Shown: positions 1 through 10,837 of the stretch, one piece after another
Position numbering within the stretch: position 1 is the first letter of the stretch
Layout of the letters: every line of letters begins with the position of its first letter
Translations under genes and position numbers: made by a program
From: an uncultured SAR86 cluster bacterium
Lineage (GTDB): Bacteria; Pseudomonadota; Gammaproteobacteria; Magnimaribacterales; Magnimaribacteraceae
Length of the DNA: 34,606 bases
Direction of reading: 5' to 3'
NCBI GenBank assembly: GCA_902514295.1
Contig: CABXQE010000013.1
Span: forward strand, 1 to 34,606
Notes under the pieces: generated by a model
Database searches by the model: none
What the model was told of the DNA's origin: nothing
What the model saw: the letters and a program-made list of their open reading frames with translations, nothing else

Positions 1-2
1 CT

Positions 3-512
3 ACCTTATTACCGGCCGGTTCAGGAAAGCCTTGTAAAGTGGCTGTGTTTGTTGAAGGCGATCAAGCAAGCGCTGCTACAGAAGCAGGTGCAGACGCAGT
101 TGGGATGGATGATCTAGCTGAAGAACTAAAGAAAAGTGAAGTAGATTTCGATGTTGTTATTGCCACACCAGACACTATGAAGATAGTTAGTCCTTTAGGA
201 AAAGTTCTAGGCCCTAAAGGCATAATGCCCAATCCTAAAACAGGAACAGTAACAAAAGACGTTGCAACTGCAGTAAAGAATGCTAAGGCAGGGCAAATAA
301 GATACAGATCAGATAAAGCAGCAATAGTGCATGGAAGAATAGGAGATATAACTTATTCGGCTGATCAGATTACACAGAATTTAGAGACTCTTTTAGATGA
401 TTTAAAAAGGAATAAACCCCCTTCAGCTAAAGGAGTTTTTATACAGAAAGCAACTCTTTCTTCCACTATGGGAGCAGGAGTTGAAATAGATTTATCCTCT
501 TTAAACTTTTAG
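3..512 (+). CDS. rplA: 50S ribosomal protein L1, 3' part
   Basis: L1 forms the mobile L1 stalk at the ribosomal E site and in many bacteria represses its own operon. The reading frame is open from base 3 to a TAG at 510-512, giving 169 residues. Roughly the first 60 residues lie off the left edge, so the start is not in the window; the methionine codon inside the frame (GTG at 39) is internal. Recognisable family segments are [27 protein letters not shown] and the C-terminal TMGAGVEID. It is followed by the L10 leader and rplJ, the usual order. The identification is firm by sequence. Confidence 0.97.
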   Translation, partial: TLLPAGSGKPCKVAVFVEGDQASAATEAGADAVGMDDLAEELKKSEVDFDVVIATPDTMKIVSPLGKVLGPKGIMPNPKTGTVTKDVATAVKNAKAGQIRYRSDKAAIVHGRIGDITYSADQITQNLETLLDDLKRNKPPSAKGVFIQKATLSSTMGAGVEIDLSSLNF

Positions 513-697
513 GAGTTAGAAGTAAGGATAAAGGTTTCTTCAGTATGGTGCGATTAAATCGCTCATCGAAGACCGTAGGTGCAAGGAGTAGGTTCTTTGC
601 TTAATAGTTTCAACCTACGCAGATGGTATATAACTATTTTTTAGTTATATCCGAAAGAAGGTATCGAACATTTGTTTGATACTTGGAGGATAGGAAG
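513..697 (+). promoter_or_regulatory. L10-type ribosomal protein leader before rplJ
   Basis: This 185-nt untranslated stretch separates rplA from rplJ. In related bacteria the L10(L12)4 complex binds a kink-turn leader here and represses rplJL. Visible structure: ACC 572-574 plus GTAGGT 575-580 can pair with ACCTAC 613-618 plus GGT 625-627, leaving a one-sided internal loop GCAGAT, which looks like a kink-turn type junction. GTAGGTT 588-594 offers an alternative partner for AACCTAC 612-618. A perfect 9-bp hairpin (628-636 with 642-650, T5 loop) follows. The position and the asymmetric loop support the call. A covariance-model search was not possible. Confidence 0.75.
661..682 (+). promoter_or_regulatory. 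Hairpin directly before the rplJ ribosome binding site
   Basis: Bases 661-670 can pair with 673-682 over ten positions (nine Watson-Crick, one G-U), with the innermost pairs probably open. The stem ends 2 nt before the GGAGG of rplJ at 685-689. It may help expose or hide the ribosome binding site as part of L10-mediated control. The pairing is seen directly; the role is inferred. Confidence 0.5.
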
Positions 698-1231
698 ATG
701 CCAATGCGCATTGATGACAAGAAAGTTGCTGTCGAAGGACTTCAAGAAATAGCCAATAAAGCTGTTTCTGCTGTTGCAGCTGATTATCATGGAACTTCAG
801 TCTCTGAATTAACTGCCTTAAGGCAGGAAGCAAGAGAATCGGAAGTTCATTTGAAAGTTATACGTAATACTTTGGCCAAAAAGGCTTTAAGTGATACTAA
901 ATTTTCTTGTTTTGAAGATCTATTAGTCGGCCCAACAATGTTGGCTTTCTCTTTAGGAGATCCAACTAGTGCAGCTAAACTAGTAAATAACTTCACAAAG
1001 GTAAATAAAAATTTCCAAGTCAAGGGTATATCTTTAGGAGATACCTTATTAGAGCTTTCTAAATTATCTGCTTTAGCAAATATGCCAAACAGAGAACAAG
1101 CTCTATCTCAATTGGCCGGGTTATTGAATGCACCTATGAATCAATTTGTATCTATTCTTAATCAAGTACCTTCTACATTAGTTAGAACGTTACAAGCGGT
1201 TAAGGAACAAAAAGAACAGGCAGAATCTTAA
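698..1231 (+). CDS. rplJ: 50S ribosomal protein L10
   Basis: L10 anchors the L7/L12 dimers to 23S rRNA to form the stalk that recruits translation factors. The product is 177 residues. The N-terminal rRNA-binding domain contains the conserved VIRNTLAKKAL and VGPTMLAFS segments, and the C-terminal helix (QVPSTLVRTLQAVKEQ) is where L12 dimers dock. ATG 698 is chosen because GGAGG at 685-689 is 8 nt upstream; an in-frame ATG at 704 is possible, while the in-frame TTG at 683 overlaps that ribosome binding site and is rejected. It is followed 25 nt later by rplL and probably co-regulated through the upstream leader. Confidence 0.97.
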   Translation: MPMRIDDKKVAVEGLQEIANKAVSAVAADYHGTSVSELTALRQEARESEVHLKVIRNTLAKKALSDTKFSCFEDLLVGPTMLAFSLGDPTSAAKLVNNFTKVNKNFQVKGISLGDTLLELSKLSALANMPNREQALSQLAGLLNAPMNQFVSILNQVPSTLVRTLQAVKEQKEQAES

Positions 1232-1256
1232 TTATTAAATAAATTGGAGAATAATA

Positions 1257-1640
1257 ATGGCATTAAGTAAAGAAGAAATATTAGACGCTATTTCTGAAAT
1301 GAGTGTAATAGATATTGTTGATTTAATTTCAGCGATGGAAGAAAAGTTTGGCGTTTCAGCTGCTGCACCCGTAGCTGCTGCACCTGCTGCAGGCGGAGGA
1401 GATGCTGGAGCTGAAGAAGCTGCAGATGACGCACCTGTTGATGTTCACTTAACTGACGTAGGTGATAAGAAAGTAGATGTTATAAAAGCTGTTAGAGCTA
1501 TAACAGGATTAGGATTAAAAGATGCAAAAGCTTTAGTTGATGAAGCACCTTCTGTAATAAAGGAAGGCGTGGATAAAGCTGAAGCAGACGAGCACGCAAA
1601 AGCCCTCGAAGAAGCTGGAGCTAAAGCGGAGCTTAAATAA
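1257..1640 (+). CDS. rplL: 50S ribosomal protein L7/L12
   Basis: This is the multicopy stalk protein that contacts EF-Tu, EF-G and other GTPases. It has 127 residues: an N-terminal dimerisation helix (to about residue 33), an Ala/Gly-rich hinge (about 35-58, [13 protein letters not shown]) that is rather long and acidic at its end, and the C-terminal factor-binding domain with [21 protein letters not shown] at 1246-1249 lies 7 nt before the ATG. The gene ends with tandem stops TAATAA. Only 38 nt separate it from rpoB and they show no hairpin, unlike the long attenuator region known in E. coli. Confidence 0.98.
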   Translation: MALSKEEILDAISEMSVIDIVDLISAMEEKFGVSAAAPVAAAPAAGGGDAGAEEAADDAPVDVHLTDVGDKKVDVIKAVRAITGLGLKDAKALVDEAPSVIKEGVDKAEADEHAKALEEAGAKAELK

Positions 1641-1678
1641 TAAATCCTATTTCATATAAATAATTTAAAGAGGTCTTT

Positions 1679-4600
1679 ATGAGTTTTTCGTACACTGAGA
1701 AGAAGAGAGTAAGAAGAAGTTTTGAGAAAATTTCTAGCGTAATGGAACTTCCCAATCTTCTAGCTACACAAGTTCAATCATATGATGCTTTTCTTCAAAG
1801 GTATGCTGATTCTGATAAGAGGCTGAATGCAGGCTTAGAACAGGTCTTAAACTCTATTTTCCCCATAGAAAGTCATAACGGCTTCGCAAGAATGGAATAT
1901 TCTGGTTACTCCTTAGGCGATCCTGTATTTAACGAAAGAGAATGTAAACTTAAAGGAATAACTTATGAAATTCCTTTACATATTAATTGTGATCTTTTCT
2001 TTATAGACAAGGATTCTGGAAAACTTAAAGAGGGTAAGTCGCAAAAGGTTTATATGGGGACAACCCCTTTAATGACTGAACATGGAACTTTCGTTATTAA
2101 TGGAACTGAAAGAGTTGTAGTTTCTCAACTTCATAGATCTCCGGGACTATTTTTTGATCATGATAAAGGGAAAAGCCATTCTTCTGGGAAGGTCCTTTAT
2201 GGTGCAAGAGTTATACCCTATAGAGGCTCTTGGCTAGATTTTGAGTTCGATGCCAAGGATTTAGTTTATGTTCGAATAGATAGAAGAAGGAAGTTATTAG
2301 CGACAATACTTCTTAAAGCATTAAAGTTAACTAACCAACAAATTCTTGAAAAATTTTATGAAACTGAAATATATAAAGTTAAGAAGAATGACATTTATCA
2401 ATTACAAGTTATTCCCAGGAGATTAATGGGAAGAATTTCTCCAATCGATATACAGGCAAAAGGTGAACTGGTTGTAAAAAAAGGAGAAAGGATAAGCGCT
2501 AGACATATAAGAAAGATAGAAAGTGCAAGGTTAAAGAATCTAGACTTACCTAAAGAGGCAATCTACGGTCAGGTATTGGCAAAAGATCTTCTAGACAAGA
2601 CTACTGGCGAGATAATCATTGAATCTAATACTGTTATAGATGAAGAGAATCTGCCAGTTATTGAAGAGTTAAAATTAACAGAACTTGAAATTCTTTACAT
2701 TAACGATATTGAATCCGGGCCTTATATGGCTGACACCTTAAGAGCAGATACAACTACTAATGAGATAGAGGCATTGGTTGAAATTTATAGAATGATGAGA
2801 CCAGGTGAACCACCAACAAAGGAAGCAGCCACAACACTCTTTACTAATTTGTTTTTTAACCCTGAAAGGTATGACCTATCAGCGGTTGGACGAATGAAGT
2901 TCAATAAAAGATTAGGCCTTGAGGATATAGAAGGGAGTAATATCTTAACTGATGATGACATTCTTAATACTTTAAAAACATTAGTTTCTATAAGAAACGG
3001 TAAAGGGAATGTCGATGACATAGATCATTTAGGAAATAGAAGGATAAGATCTGTAGGAGAAATGGTTTCAAACCAATATCGTATAGGTTTAGTTAGAGTA
3101 GAGAGGGCAGTTAGAGAGAGGTTAGCAACGGCTGAAGCCGATGATCTCGGTCCTCAAGACCTGATTAATGCAAAACCAGTTTCGGCGGCTGTGAAAGAAT
3201 TCTTTGGTTCAAGTCAGCTTTCTCAATTCATGGACCAAAACAACCCCCTCTCTGAAATCACTCACAAAAGAAGAATTTCAGCATTAGGGCCAGGTGGTCT
3301 TACTAGAGAAAGAGCTGGGTTCGAAGTTCGAGATGTCCACCCAACTCATTATGGAAGGGTTTGTCCTATAGAAACTCCGGAGGGACCCAATATCGGATTG
3401 ATTAATAATTTAGCGGCTTATGCTAGAACCAATGAATATGGATTTCTTGAGAGCCCTTTTAGAAAAGCTGAAAGCGGTAAGGTTTTAGATAATTTTCATT
3501 ATTTATCCGCAATAGAAGAAGGTGACTTCGTTATTGCCCAAGCTAGTGCCTTATTGGATTCAAATAACAAGTTCACCGAGGAGCTAGTGCCTGTTAGGTT
3601 TAAAAATGAGTTTTCTTTCATGCCTCCTGAAAGAGTAGATTTTATGGATGTTTCTCCTCAACAAGCTTTTTCTATTGCAGCTTCTTTAATTCCTTTCTTG
3701 GAACATGATGATGCAAATAGAGCGTTAATGGGATCTAATATGATGAAACAAGCAGTTCCAACTCTCCAGGCAGACAAGCCCCTCGTAGGGACTGGAGTTG
3801 AGAGACTGGTTGCTAAAGATTCGGGCTCTTGTGTAATTGCAAATAGAGGAGGATCAGTCGAGAGTATAGATGCAAGCAGAATAGTTATTAGAGTTAATGA
3901 AAAAGAGATTAAAGCAGGAGATTCTGGTGTAGATATTTATAATCTCATCAAATACACAAGATCAAACCAGAATACATGTATCAATCAAAGGCCTATTGTT
4001 TCTATAGGCGATAAAATTAGGAAGGATGATATTTTAGCTGACGGCCCTTCTATTGATTTAGGAGAATTGTCGTTAGGACAAAACATCAGGATTGCTTTTA
4101 TGCCTTGGCATGGCTACAACTTTGAAGATTCTATTTTGATTTCAGACAAACTTGTTAGAGATGACAAGTTTACAAGCATCCATATACAGGAATTAACTTG
4201 TGTAGCTAGAGATACAAAATTAGGACCGGAAGAAATTTCTGCAGATATTCCTAATGTTGGTGACAACGCTTTATCAAAACTAGATGAGTATGGAATTGTT
4301 CATATTGGTGCTGAAGTGAAGGCTGGAGATATTCTTGTCGGTAAGGTTACTCCTAAAGGAGAAACTCAACTTAGCCCTGAAGAAAAACTACTTAGAGCTA
4401 TTTTTGGAGAGAAAGCATCGGATGTAAAAGACAGTTCTTTGAGAGTATCTTCCGGAGCAGATGGAACAGTAATTGATGTCCATGTCTTTACAAGGGATGG
4501 AATTGAGAAAGATGGTAGAGCAGTATCAATAGAGGAGTCTCAACTTGCAGAAGTACAAAAAGATATAGATGATGAATTGAAGATTCTAGAAGAAGCAGCT

Positions 4601-5743
4601 TATTCCAGGCTTGAAAATCTTCTTGTAGGAAAGAAAGTACTATCAGGAAAAGGCTTCAAGAAAGGAACAACAATTAAATCAGTGGATTTAGATGAATTAC
4701 CTAGAGAAAGTTGGTTTAAGGTAAGAGTAGGTAATGAATCTTCTAATAAACAAATTGAAGATATTGCTAAAAGCTTAAAAGAATATAAAGACAGTCTAGA
4801 CGTAACCTTTGACCTTAGAAAAGCTAAAGTGGAAGGAGGAGATGATCTTGCTCCGGGAGTCTTAAAGATCGTAAAAGTATACTTAGCTATAAAAAGGAGG
4901 ATCCAGCCAGGAGATAAATTAGCAGGCAGACATGGTAATAAAGGTGTTATTTCAGTCATTATGCCAGAGGAAGATATGCCTTATGATGAGAACGGTCAGC
5001 CAGTTGATATTGTTCTTAACCCTTTAGGGGTGCCTTCAAGAATGAATGTTGGTCAAGTATTAGAAACACATCTTGGTTGGGCTGCTAAAGAACTAGGAAC
5101 TAAGATTGGTGAGATGATTGATAAAGGTTCTAAGGCTACTGAAATAAAGAACTTTCTTTCAGAAATTTACGAGAAAAATGGCTCGCAAGATTTAAGTTCT
5201 TTAAAAGATTCTGAAATAATTGAATTAGCTTCTAATTTAAGAAAAGGCGTTCCTATGGCAACTCCAGTCTTTGATGGTGCTAAAGAAATTGAAGTTAAAT
5301 CTATGCTTGAGTTGGCTGGATTACCCAGCAGTGGCCAGACTCAACTTTATGATGGAAGAACTGGTGAGAAATTTGATCGAGAAACAACCGTAGGATATAT
5401 GTACATTCTTAAATTAAATCACTTAATCGAAGACAAGATGCATGCTAGATCTACAGGTAGTTACAGCCTTGTAACGCAACAACCTCTTGGCGGAAAGGCT
5501 CAATTTGGAGGTCAAAGATTTGGTGAAATGGAAGTTTGGGCTCTGGAGGCATATGGTGCTGCGCACACACTTCAAGAGATGTTAACTGTAAAGTCTGATG
5601 ACGTAGCTGGAAGAACTAAGGTTTATAAAAACTTGGTAGACGGAAATTTTGAAATGGAAACAGGTGTTCCCGAGTCATTTAATGTCCTGACAAAAGAAAT
5701 AAGATCTCTTGGGATAGATATTGATTTGGAACAAATAGATTAG
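1679..5743 (+). CDS. rpoB: DNA-directed RNA polymerase subunit beta
   Basis: This is one of the two large catalytic-core subunits of RNA polymerase. At 1354 residues it is close to the E. coli length (1342). The rifampicin-binding cluster is wild-type in appearance: [19 protein letters not shown] then [14 protein letters not shown], with D519, H529 and S534 matching E. coli D516, H526 and S531. The beta clamp/DNA-binding segment [15 protein letters not shown] and the C-terminal [25 protein letters not shown] are intact. GAGG at 1670-1673 sits 5 nt before the ATG. The stop codon overlaps the ribosome binding site of rpoC. No frameshift is seen. Confidence 0.99.
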   Translation: MSFSYTEKKRVRRSFEKISSVMELPNLLATQVQSYDAFLQRYADSDKRLNAGLEQVLNSIFPIESHNGFARMEYSGYSLGDPVFNERECKLKGITYEIPLHINCDLFFIDKDSGKLKEGKSQKVYMGTTPLMTEHGTFVINGTERVVVSQLHRSPGLFFDHDKGKSHSSGKVLYGARVIPYRGSWLDFEFDAKDLVYVRIDRRRKLLATILLKALKLTNQQILEKFYETEIYKVKKNDIYQLQVIPRRLMGRISPIDIQAKGELVVKKGERISARHIRKIESARLKNLDLPKEAIYGQVLAKDLLDKTTGEIIIESNTVIDEENLPVIEELKLTELEILYINDIESGPYMADTLRADTTTNEIEALVEIYRMMRPGEPPTKEAATTLFTNLFFNPERYDLSAVGRMKFNKRLGLEDIEGSNILTDDDILNTLKTLVSIRNGKGNVDDIDHLGNRRIRSVGEMVSNQYRIGLVRVERAVRERLATAEADDLGPQDLINAKPVSAAVKEFFGSSQLSQFMDQNNPLSEITHKRRISALGPGGLTRERAGFEVRDVHPTHYGRVCPIETPEGPNIGLINNLAAYARTNEYGFLESPFRKAESGKVLDNFHYLSAIEEGDFVIAQASALLDSNNKFTEELVPVRFKNEFSFMPPERVDFMDVSPQQAFSIAASLIPFLEHDDANRALMGSNMMKQAVPTLQADKPLVGTGVERLVAKDSGSCVIANRGGSVESIDASRIVIRVNEKEIKAGDSGVDIYNLIKYTRSNQNTCINQRPIVSIGDKIRKDDILADGPSIDLGELSLGQNIRIAFMPWHGYNFEDSILISDKLVRDDKFTSIHIQELTCVARDTKLGPEEISADIPNVGDNALSKLDEYGIVHIGAEVKAGDILVGKVTPKGETQLSPEEKLLRAIFGEKASDVKDSSLRVSSGADGTVIDVHVFTRDGIEKDGRAVSIEESQLAEVQKDIDDELKILEEAAYSRLENLLVGKKVLSGKGFKKGTTIKSVDLDELPRESWFKVRVGNESSNKQIEDIAKSLKEYKDSLDVTFDLRKAKVEGGDDLAPGVLKIVKVYLAIKRRIQPGDKLAGRHGNKGVISVIMPEEDMPYDENGQPVDIVLNPLGVPSRMNVGQVLETHLGWAAKELGTKIGEMIDKGSKATEIKNFLSEIYEKNGSQDLSSLKDSEIIELASNLRKGVPMATPVFDGAKEIEVKSMLELAGLPSSGQTQLYDGRTGEKFDRETTVGYMYILKLNHLIEDKMHARSTGSYSLVTQQPLGGKAQFGGQRFGEMEVWALEAYGAAHTLQEMLTVKSDDVAGRTKVYKNLVDGNFEMETGVPESFNVLTKEIRSLGIDIDLEQID

Positions 5744-5752
5744 GAGTAAAAG

Positions 5753-8700
5753 TTGAAAGATTTAGTAGATTTATTAAAAACGCAAGGTCATGGAGTTGAA
5801 TACAACTCTATTAGAGCCGGCTTGGCTTCCCCTCAACAAATTAGATCTTGGTCTTATGGCGAAGTGAAAAAGCCAGAAACTATTAATTACAGAACTTTTA
5901 AACCAGAACGTGACGGTTTATTTTGCTCTAAGATATTTGGCCCTATTAAAGATTACGAATGTATTTGTGGAAAATATAAACGCATGAAACATAGAGGCGT
6001 TGTATGCGAGAAATGCGGCGTAGAAGTAACTCTTTCTAAAGTAAGAAGAGAAAGAATGGGTCATATTGAACTTGCTGCTCCTGTTGCTCACATCTGGTTC
6101 TTAAAATCATTACCATCTCGCTTAGCCTTAGCTCTTGATTTAACTTTAAAAGATCTAGAGAGAGTTTTATATTTTGAATCTTTTATAGTAATTGAACCCG
6201 GAATGACTGATTTAGAGCTAGGTCAATTATTAACTGATGAAGAGTATTATGAGGCTTTAGAAACTTGGGGAGATGAATTCGAAGCAGGCATGGGAGCTGA
6301 GTCTATTCAAACCCTCTTAAAAGAATTGGACCTTGAATCATCTATAAAGGACATTCAAGATGAAATGCCTTTAACTAAATCAGAAGCTAAATTAAAGAAG
6401 TTTGCTAAAAGATTAAAACTACTTAAGTCTTTTAATGAGTCAGGAAATAGACCTGAATGGATGGTTCTAGAAGTTTTGCCAATATTACCGCCTGACCTAA
6501 GACCTCTAGTTCCTCTAGAAGGAGGAAGATTTGCCACTTCTGATTTAAATGATCTATACAGAAGAGTAATAAATAGAAATAATAGGCTAAAAAGACTTTT
6601 GGACCTAAATGCTCCAGATATAATTACGAGAAATGAAAAAAGGATGTTGCAAGAGTCTGTTGACGCATTGTTAGATAACGGCAGAAGAGGAAGAGCTGTA
6701 ACAGGTTCAAACAAAAGGCCTCTTAAATCACTTGCTGACATGATAAAAGGGAAGCAAGGAAGGTTTAGACAAAACCTTTTAGGAAAGAGGGTTGACTATT
6801 CTGGTCGTTCAGTGATTGTTGTAGGTCCAACTTTAAAATTACACCAATGTGGCTTACCAAAGAAAATGGCTCTCGAACTATTTAAACCCTTTGTGTTTGG
6901 TAGATTACAGCAGCTTGAGCTTGCCAATACCATCAAGCTTGCAAAAAGAATGGTGGACAGAGAAGAGCCTGAAGTTTGGGATATATTGGATGAAGTGATT
7001 AGAGAACATCCAGTTATGCTTAATAGAGCACCTACTTTACACAGACTAGGAATACAAGCTTTTGAACCTATTTTAGTTGAAGGTAAGGCCATCCAACTTC
7101 ACCCTTTAGTTTGTAAGGCCTATAACGCTGATTTTGATGGAGATCAAATGGCTGTTCATGTTCCGCTTACCCTAGAAGCTCAAATTGAATGCAGAGCTTT
7201 AATGATGGCAACTAACAACATCCTTTCACCTTCTAATGGAAAACCTATCATTGATCCGTCTCAAGATGTTGTTTTGGGCCTTTACTATATGACTAGAGAA
7301 AAGACTAATGATCTAGGAGAAGGGAGAATTATGTCTTCTCCTGATGAAGTTAATAGAGCTTACTACTCAGGAAGTGTAGGCTTGCAAGCTAAGATTAAAG
7401 TTAGATTAAAACCAAATAAATTGGATGACGAGCCTACTCAGATTATCGATACAACAACCGGAAGGGCTTTACTTTATGACCTCCTCCCTGAAGGTATGCC
7501 TTTTGAAATAATCAACACAACCTTAGACAGCAAGAAAATATCTTCCTTAATAGATGTTTGTTATAGAAAGGCTGGTCTTAAGCGCACAGTAATCTTTGCT
7601 GACAGACTAATGTATATGGGCTATGAATTTTCTACTAAATCTGGATCTTCTATAGGGATTGATGATTTCGTTATACCAGAAGATAAAGAAAGGATTGTGT
7701 CTGAGGCTGAGAAAGAAGTAAAAGATATAGAGTCTCAATTTGCCTCTGGCTTAGTGACTAAAGGAGAAAAATATAATAAAGCTATAGATATTTGGACTAG
7801 GGCTAATGAAATGATTGCTAAATCAATGATGGATAATATTTCTAAGGAAGAAGTTAAAGAGGCCGATGGAACTTTAACTCTTTCTGATTCTTTTAATTCA
7901 GTATTTATGTATGCAGATTCAGGTTCAAGAGGCTCTCCAGCTCAAATTAGACAATTGGCTGGAATGAGAGGGCTGTTAGCTAAGCCAGACGGTTCAATAA
8001 TTGAAACACCTGTTACATCTAATTTCAGAGAAGGTTTAACAGCTCAAGAATATTTCATTTCCACTCATGGAGCTAGGAAAGGACTGGCAGACACCGCTCT
8101 TAAGACGGCTAATTCAGGATATTTAACCAGAAGATTGGTTGATGTTGCTCAGGATATGGTTGTTAGTGAAGAGGATTGCAATACTTCAGTTGGAATCATC
8201 ATGAAATCAATCATAGACGGAGGTCAAGTATTAGTTCCTCTCGGTGACAGGGTTTTAGGTAGAACTGTAGCTGAGAATGTTAAATCAATGGATGGAAAAG
8301 ATGTTCTTCTTAAAGCAGGAACTTTAATTGATGAAGATATTGTTGATACTTTAGATGAAAAAAATATATATGAGATAAAAGTTAGATCAGCTATTTATTG
8401 TGAAACTATTCATGGAGTTTGTTCAAAATGCTATGGCAGAGATTTAGGCAGGGGACACAAAGTTGATATAGGTGAATCCGTTGGAATAGTTGCGGCTCAG
8501 TCTATAGGAGAACCAGGTACTCAATTAACTATGAGAACCTTTCATATCGGAGGAGCAGCTTCTGGAACTTCTGCTGAAGATAATATTGAAACTAATTTCT
8601 CAGGTAAAATGGTTTATAGCACCAGGACAGTGAAGAAGAAAGATGGAACTTATATTTCATTATCTCAGTCCTCAGATATAACGGTAGTTGATGAAAATGG

Positions 8701-9916
8701 AAGGGTAGTTGAAAGTTATAAAGTTCCTTATGGAACGGTTCTAAATTTCGCATCAGGAAGCAAAGTTAATCCTGGTGATATTCTTGCGCAATGGGACCCT
8801 TTAACAAGACCGGTTATTGCTGAGGTTGCAGGTAAAGCTAAGTTTGTTGATATTGAAGACGGAATAACTGCCACAGTTAAGCAGGATGATTTAACCGGTC
8901 TAAGTAATATTGAAATAATTGATGTTACCGAAAGACCTAAAGGAGATGCGCAAGACAAGAGGCCAGCTATCCATATAGTGGATGGTAGGGGCAAGGATAA
9001 GTCTTTACCCGATTCTGATGCCCCTGCAATTTATTCTTTACCGGGGAATGCGTTTATTCAATTGAATGATGGTCAAGACGTTGAAGTTGGAGGAGTCATT
9101 TCGAGAATTTCGCAAGCGTCAACTAAGACAAAAGATATTACTGGAGGCTTACCGAGGGTAGCTGATTTATTTGAAGCGAGAAAGCCAAAAGAGCCTGCTA
9201 TTTTAGCCCAATCTTCGGGCATAGTTTCTTGGGGCAAGCCAACTAAAGGTAAAGAAAGGCTGGTTATTACTGATGAAGAAGGTAATGATCACGCAACTCT
9301 AATCTTAAGAACAAGACACATTAACGTTTTTGAAGGAGAAAGGGTTGAAAAGGGCGATATAGTTTCTGACGGCGCAATGAGTCCTCACGATATATTAGCC
9401 TTAAGAGGTCTTGAGGAATTAACAGATTACATTGTTAACGGTATTCAGGAAGTGTATAGGCTTCAAGGTGTGAGTATCAACGATAAGCATATAGAAGTTA
9501 TTTTAAACCAAATGCTTAGAAAGGTTGTTATAACAGAACCCGGAGACTCTGAATTTATCATTGGAGAACAAGCGGAATTCTCAAAAGTAAGAGAAGTAAA
9601 CTTGGCTTTACGTGAAACTAAAAAATCTGAAATTCAATATGATAGGATTTTACTAGGCATAACTAAGGCTTCATTAGCAACAGAATCATTTATCTCAGCG
9701 GCATCTTTCCAAGAAACCACAAGAGTTCTAACGGAGGCAGCTACTACAGGAAGAGTCGACCATTTAAGAGGATTAAAAGAGAATGTCGTTGTTGGTAGAT
9801 TAATACCTGCAGGTTCAGGATTGGCTAAGTTACGAAGTGAATTGGATAACGTAGAAGAGGATTTCGAAATAGATCTCGAGAAAGCTTTAAGTGAGGCACT
9901 AAATGAAGAAGAGTAA
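5753..9916 (+). CDS. rpoC: DNA-directed RNA polymerase subunit beta'
   Basis: This subunit carries the polymerase active site. The 1387-residue product has the catalytic NADFDGD motif at residues 458-464 (Mg-binding D460, D462, D464, the same numbers as E. coli), the N-terminal zinc site C70, C72, C85, C88, and the second zinc site in CNTS plus [12 protein letters not shown]. The start is TTG at 5753. TAGGAG at 5741-5746, which includes the rpoB stop, is the ribosome binding site, and MKDLVDLLK aligns with the E. coli N terminus, so this start is well supported. The C-terminal tail is about 20 residues shorter than in E. coli and very acidic. Confidence 0.99.
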   Translation: MKDLVDLLKTQGHGVEYNSIRAGLASPQQIRSWSYGEVKKPETINYRTFKPERDGLFCSKIFGPIKDYECICGKYKRMKHRGVVCEKCGVEVTLSKVRRERMGHIELAAPVAHIWFLKSLPSRLALALDLTLKDLERVLYFESFIVIEPGMTDLELGQLLTDEEYYEALETWGDEFEAGMGAESIQTLLKELDLESSIKDIQDEMPLTKSEAKLKKFAKRLKLLKSFNESGNRPEWMVLEVLPILPPDLRPLVPLEGGRFATSDLNDLYRRVINRNNRLKRLLDLNAPDIITRNEKRMLQESVDALLDNGRRGRAVTGSNKRPLKSLADMIKGKQGRFRQNLLGKRVDYSGRSVIVVGPTLKLHQCGLPKKMALELFKPFVFGRLQQLELANTIKLAKRMVDREEPEVWDILDEVIREHPVMLNRAPTLHRLGIQAFEPILVEGKAIQLHPLVCKAYNADFDGDQMAVHVPLTLEAQIECRALMMATNNILSPSNGKPIIDPSQDVVLGLYYMTREKTNDLGEGRIMSSPDEVNRAYYSGSVGLQAKIKVRLKPNKLDDEPTQIIDTTTGRALLYDLLPEGMPFEIINTTLDSKKISSLIDVCYRKAGLKRTVIFADRLMYMGYEFSTKSGSSIGIDDFVIPEDKERIVSEAEKEVKDIESQFASGLVTKGEKYNKAIDIWTRANEMIAKSMMDNISKEEVKEADGTLTLSDSFNSVFMYADSGSRGSPAQIRQLAGMRGLLAKPDGSIIETPVTSNFREGLTAQEYFISTHGARKGLADTALKTANSGYLTRRLVDVAQDMVVSEEDCNTSVGIIMKSIIDGGQVLVPLGDRVLGRTVAENVKSMDGKDVLLKAGTLIDEDIVDTLDEKNIYEIKVRSAIYCETIHGVCSKCYGRDLGRGHKVDIGESVGIVAAQSIGEPGTQLTMRTFHIGGAASGTSAEDNIETNFSGKMVYSTRTVKKKDGTYISLSQSSDITVVDENGRVVESYKVPYGTVLNFASGSKVNPGDILAQWDPLTRPVIAEVAGKAKFVDIEDGITATVKQDDLTGLSNIEIIDVTERPKGDAQDKRPAIHIVDGRGKDKSLPDSDAPAIYSLPGNAFIQLNDGQDVEVGGVISRISQASTKTKDITGGLPRVADLFEARKPKEPAILAQSSGIVSWGKPTKGKERLVITDEEGNDHATLILRTRHINVFEGERVEKGDIVSDGAMSPHDILALRGLEELTDYIVNGIQEVYRLQGVSINDKHIEVILNQMLRKVVITEPGDSEFIIGEQAEFSKVREVNLALRETKKSEIQYDRILLGITKASLATESFISAASFQETTRVLTEAATTGRVDHLRGLKENVVVGRLIPAGSGLAKLRSELDNVEEDFEIDLEKALSEALNEEE

Positions 9917-9920
9917 TTCG

Positions 9921-9949
9921 TTGACCTTGCTTCAAGGTCTCTTTACAAT
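9921..9949 (+). promoter_or_regulatory. Sigma70-type promoter for rpsL-rpsG-fusA
   Basis: TTGACC (9921-9926) and TACAAT (9944-9949) are separated by exactly 17 nt, ten of twelve consensus bases. The -35 box starts 4 nt after the rpoC stop. The predicted start site is near 9956-9957, giving a leader of only about 18 nt. The discriminator (TCGCCAC) is GC-rich for this genome, as in stringently controlled promoters. Its placement at the operon boundary argues against chance. Confidence 0.7.
9923..9939. other. Perfect 7-bp palindrome inside the rpsL promoter spacer
   Basis: GACCTTG (9923-9929), loop CTT, CAAGGTC (9933-9939). It overlaps four bases of the -35 box and most of the spacer. It could be the 3' hairpin of the rpoC transcript, a weak terminator (the following TCTTTA is a poor T-tract), or an operator. 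The sequence alone does not decide between these. Confidence 0.55.
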
Positions 9950-9974
9950 TCGCCACTTTTACAAGAATTAAACT

Positions 9975-10346
9975 ATGGCTACAGTAAATCAACTAGTTAG
10001 AAAACCTAGAAAAAGAAAGGTCATGAAGACAGATGTGCCCGCTTTAAAAGGATCTCCTCAAAGAAGAGGAGTTTGCACTAGGGTTTACACAACCACTCCG
10101 AAGAAGCCTAATTCTGCGTTAAGAAAAGTATGCAAGGTAAGACTTACTTCTGGTTTTGAAGTTATTTCGTACATCGGAGGTGAAGGGCATAATTTACAAG
10201 AACACTCAGTTGTCCTGATAAGAGGTGGAAGAGTGAAAGATTTACCAGGCGTTAGATATCATACGGTAAGAGGTACTTTAGATACCTCAGGCGTAGATGA
10301 CAGAAAACAAAGACGTTCGAAGTATGGCGCAAAGAAACCTAAATAA
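9975..10346 (+). CDS. rpsL: 30S ribosomal protein S12
   Basis: S12 lies at the decoding centre and controls accuracy. The product is 123 residues. [12 protein letters not shown] contains K43 and [14 protein letters not shown] contains K88 and D89; these are the classic streptomycin-resistance positions and the methylthiolated Asp, all in the sensitive form. It is the first gene of the str unit, with a short leader from the promoter at 9921-9949 and no clear Shine-Dalgarno sequence before the ATG. It is followed by rpsG after only 2 nt. Confidence 0.98.
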   Translation: MATVNQLVRKPRKRKVMKTDVPALKGSPQRRGVCTRVYTTTPKKPNSALRKVCKVRLTSGFEVISYIGGEGHNLQEHSVVLIRGGRVKDLPGVRYHTVRGTLDTSGVDDRKQRRSKYGAKKPK

Positions 10347-10348
10347 AA

Positions 10349-10819
10349 ATGTCTAGAAGAAAAGCAGCACCTAAAAGAAAAATATTACCTGACCCTAAAT
10401 TTGGCAATTTAAAAGTAGCGAAATTCATGAACCAGATCATGAAAAACGGTAAGAAGTCTGTTGCTGAGAAGATTATTTACGGTGCTTTTGATGAAATCTC
10501 TAAGAAGTCTGACAAAGAACCAATTGAAGTCTTTGAAAAAGCTTTAGATGAAGTAGGTCCAATGGTAGAAGTGAAAGCGAGACGAGTTGGAGGAGCTACT
10601 TATCAAATTCCTATGGAAGTTAGGCCAGCAAGGAGAAGTGCTTTAGCTATGAGATGGATTGCGACATATGCAAAATCTAGGTCTGAAAAAACTATGACAC
10701 TTCGGCTTGCTAATGAGCTTCTTGAAGCTTGCGAAGGAAAGGGTGAAGCCGTTAAGAAAAAAGAAGACACCCATAGAATGGCAGAGGCAAACAGAGCCTT
10801 CTCTCATTTCAGATTTTAA
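10349..10819 (+). CDS. rpsG: 30S ribosomal protein S7
   Basis: S7 nucleates assembly of the 30S head and contacts the E-site tRNA. The 156 residues match the short bacterial form. Conserved elements include the N-terminal [10 protein letters not shown], the beta-hairpin segment [21 protein letters not shown] and RALAMRWI-type helix residues (here [12 protein letters not shown]). The start lies 2 nt after the rpsL stop with no Shine-Dalgarno sequence, so translation is probably coupled to rpsL. In E. coli the rpsL-rpsG gap holds the S7 repressor target; there is no room for it here. Confidence 0.98.
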   Translation: MSRRKAAPKRKILPDPKFGNLKVAKFMNQIMKNGKKSVAEKIIYGAFDEISKKSDKEPIEVFEKALDEVGPMVEVKARRVGGATYQIPMEVRPARRSALAMRWIATYAKSRSEKTMTLRLANELLEACEGKGEAVKKKEDTHRMAEANRAFSHFRF

Positions 10820-10837
10820 TAATTAATCAAAAATATT

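Noticed and set aside
683-697. Upstream TTG start for rplJ
   Set aside because: It overlaps the GGAGG ribosome binding site that serves the ATG at 698.
4600-4959. Minus-strand open frame of 119 codons inside rpoB
   Set aside because: It is antisense to a conserved coding region, has no family resemblance and no ribosome binding site; the same holds for 2785-3021, 6355-6741, 6796-7092 and 8728-8994.
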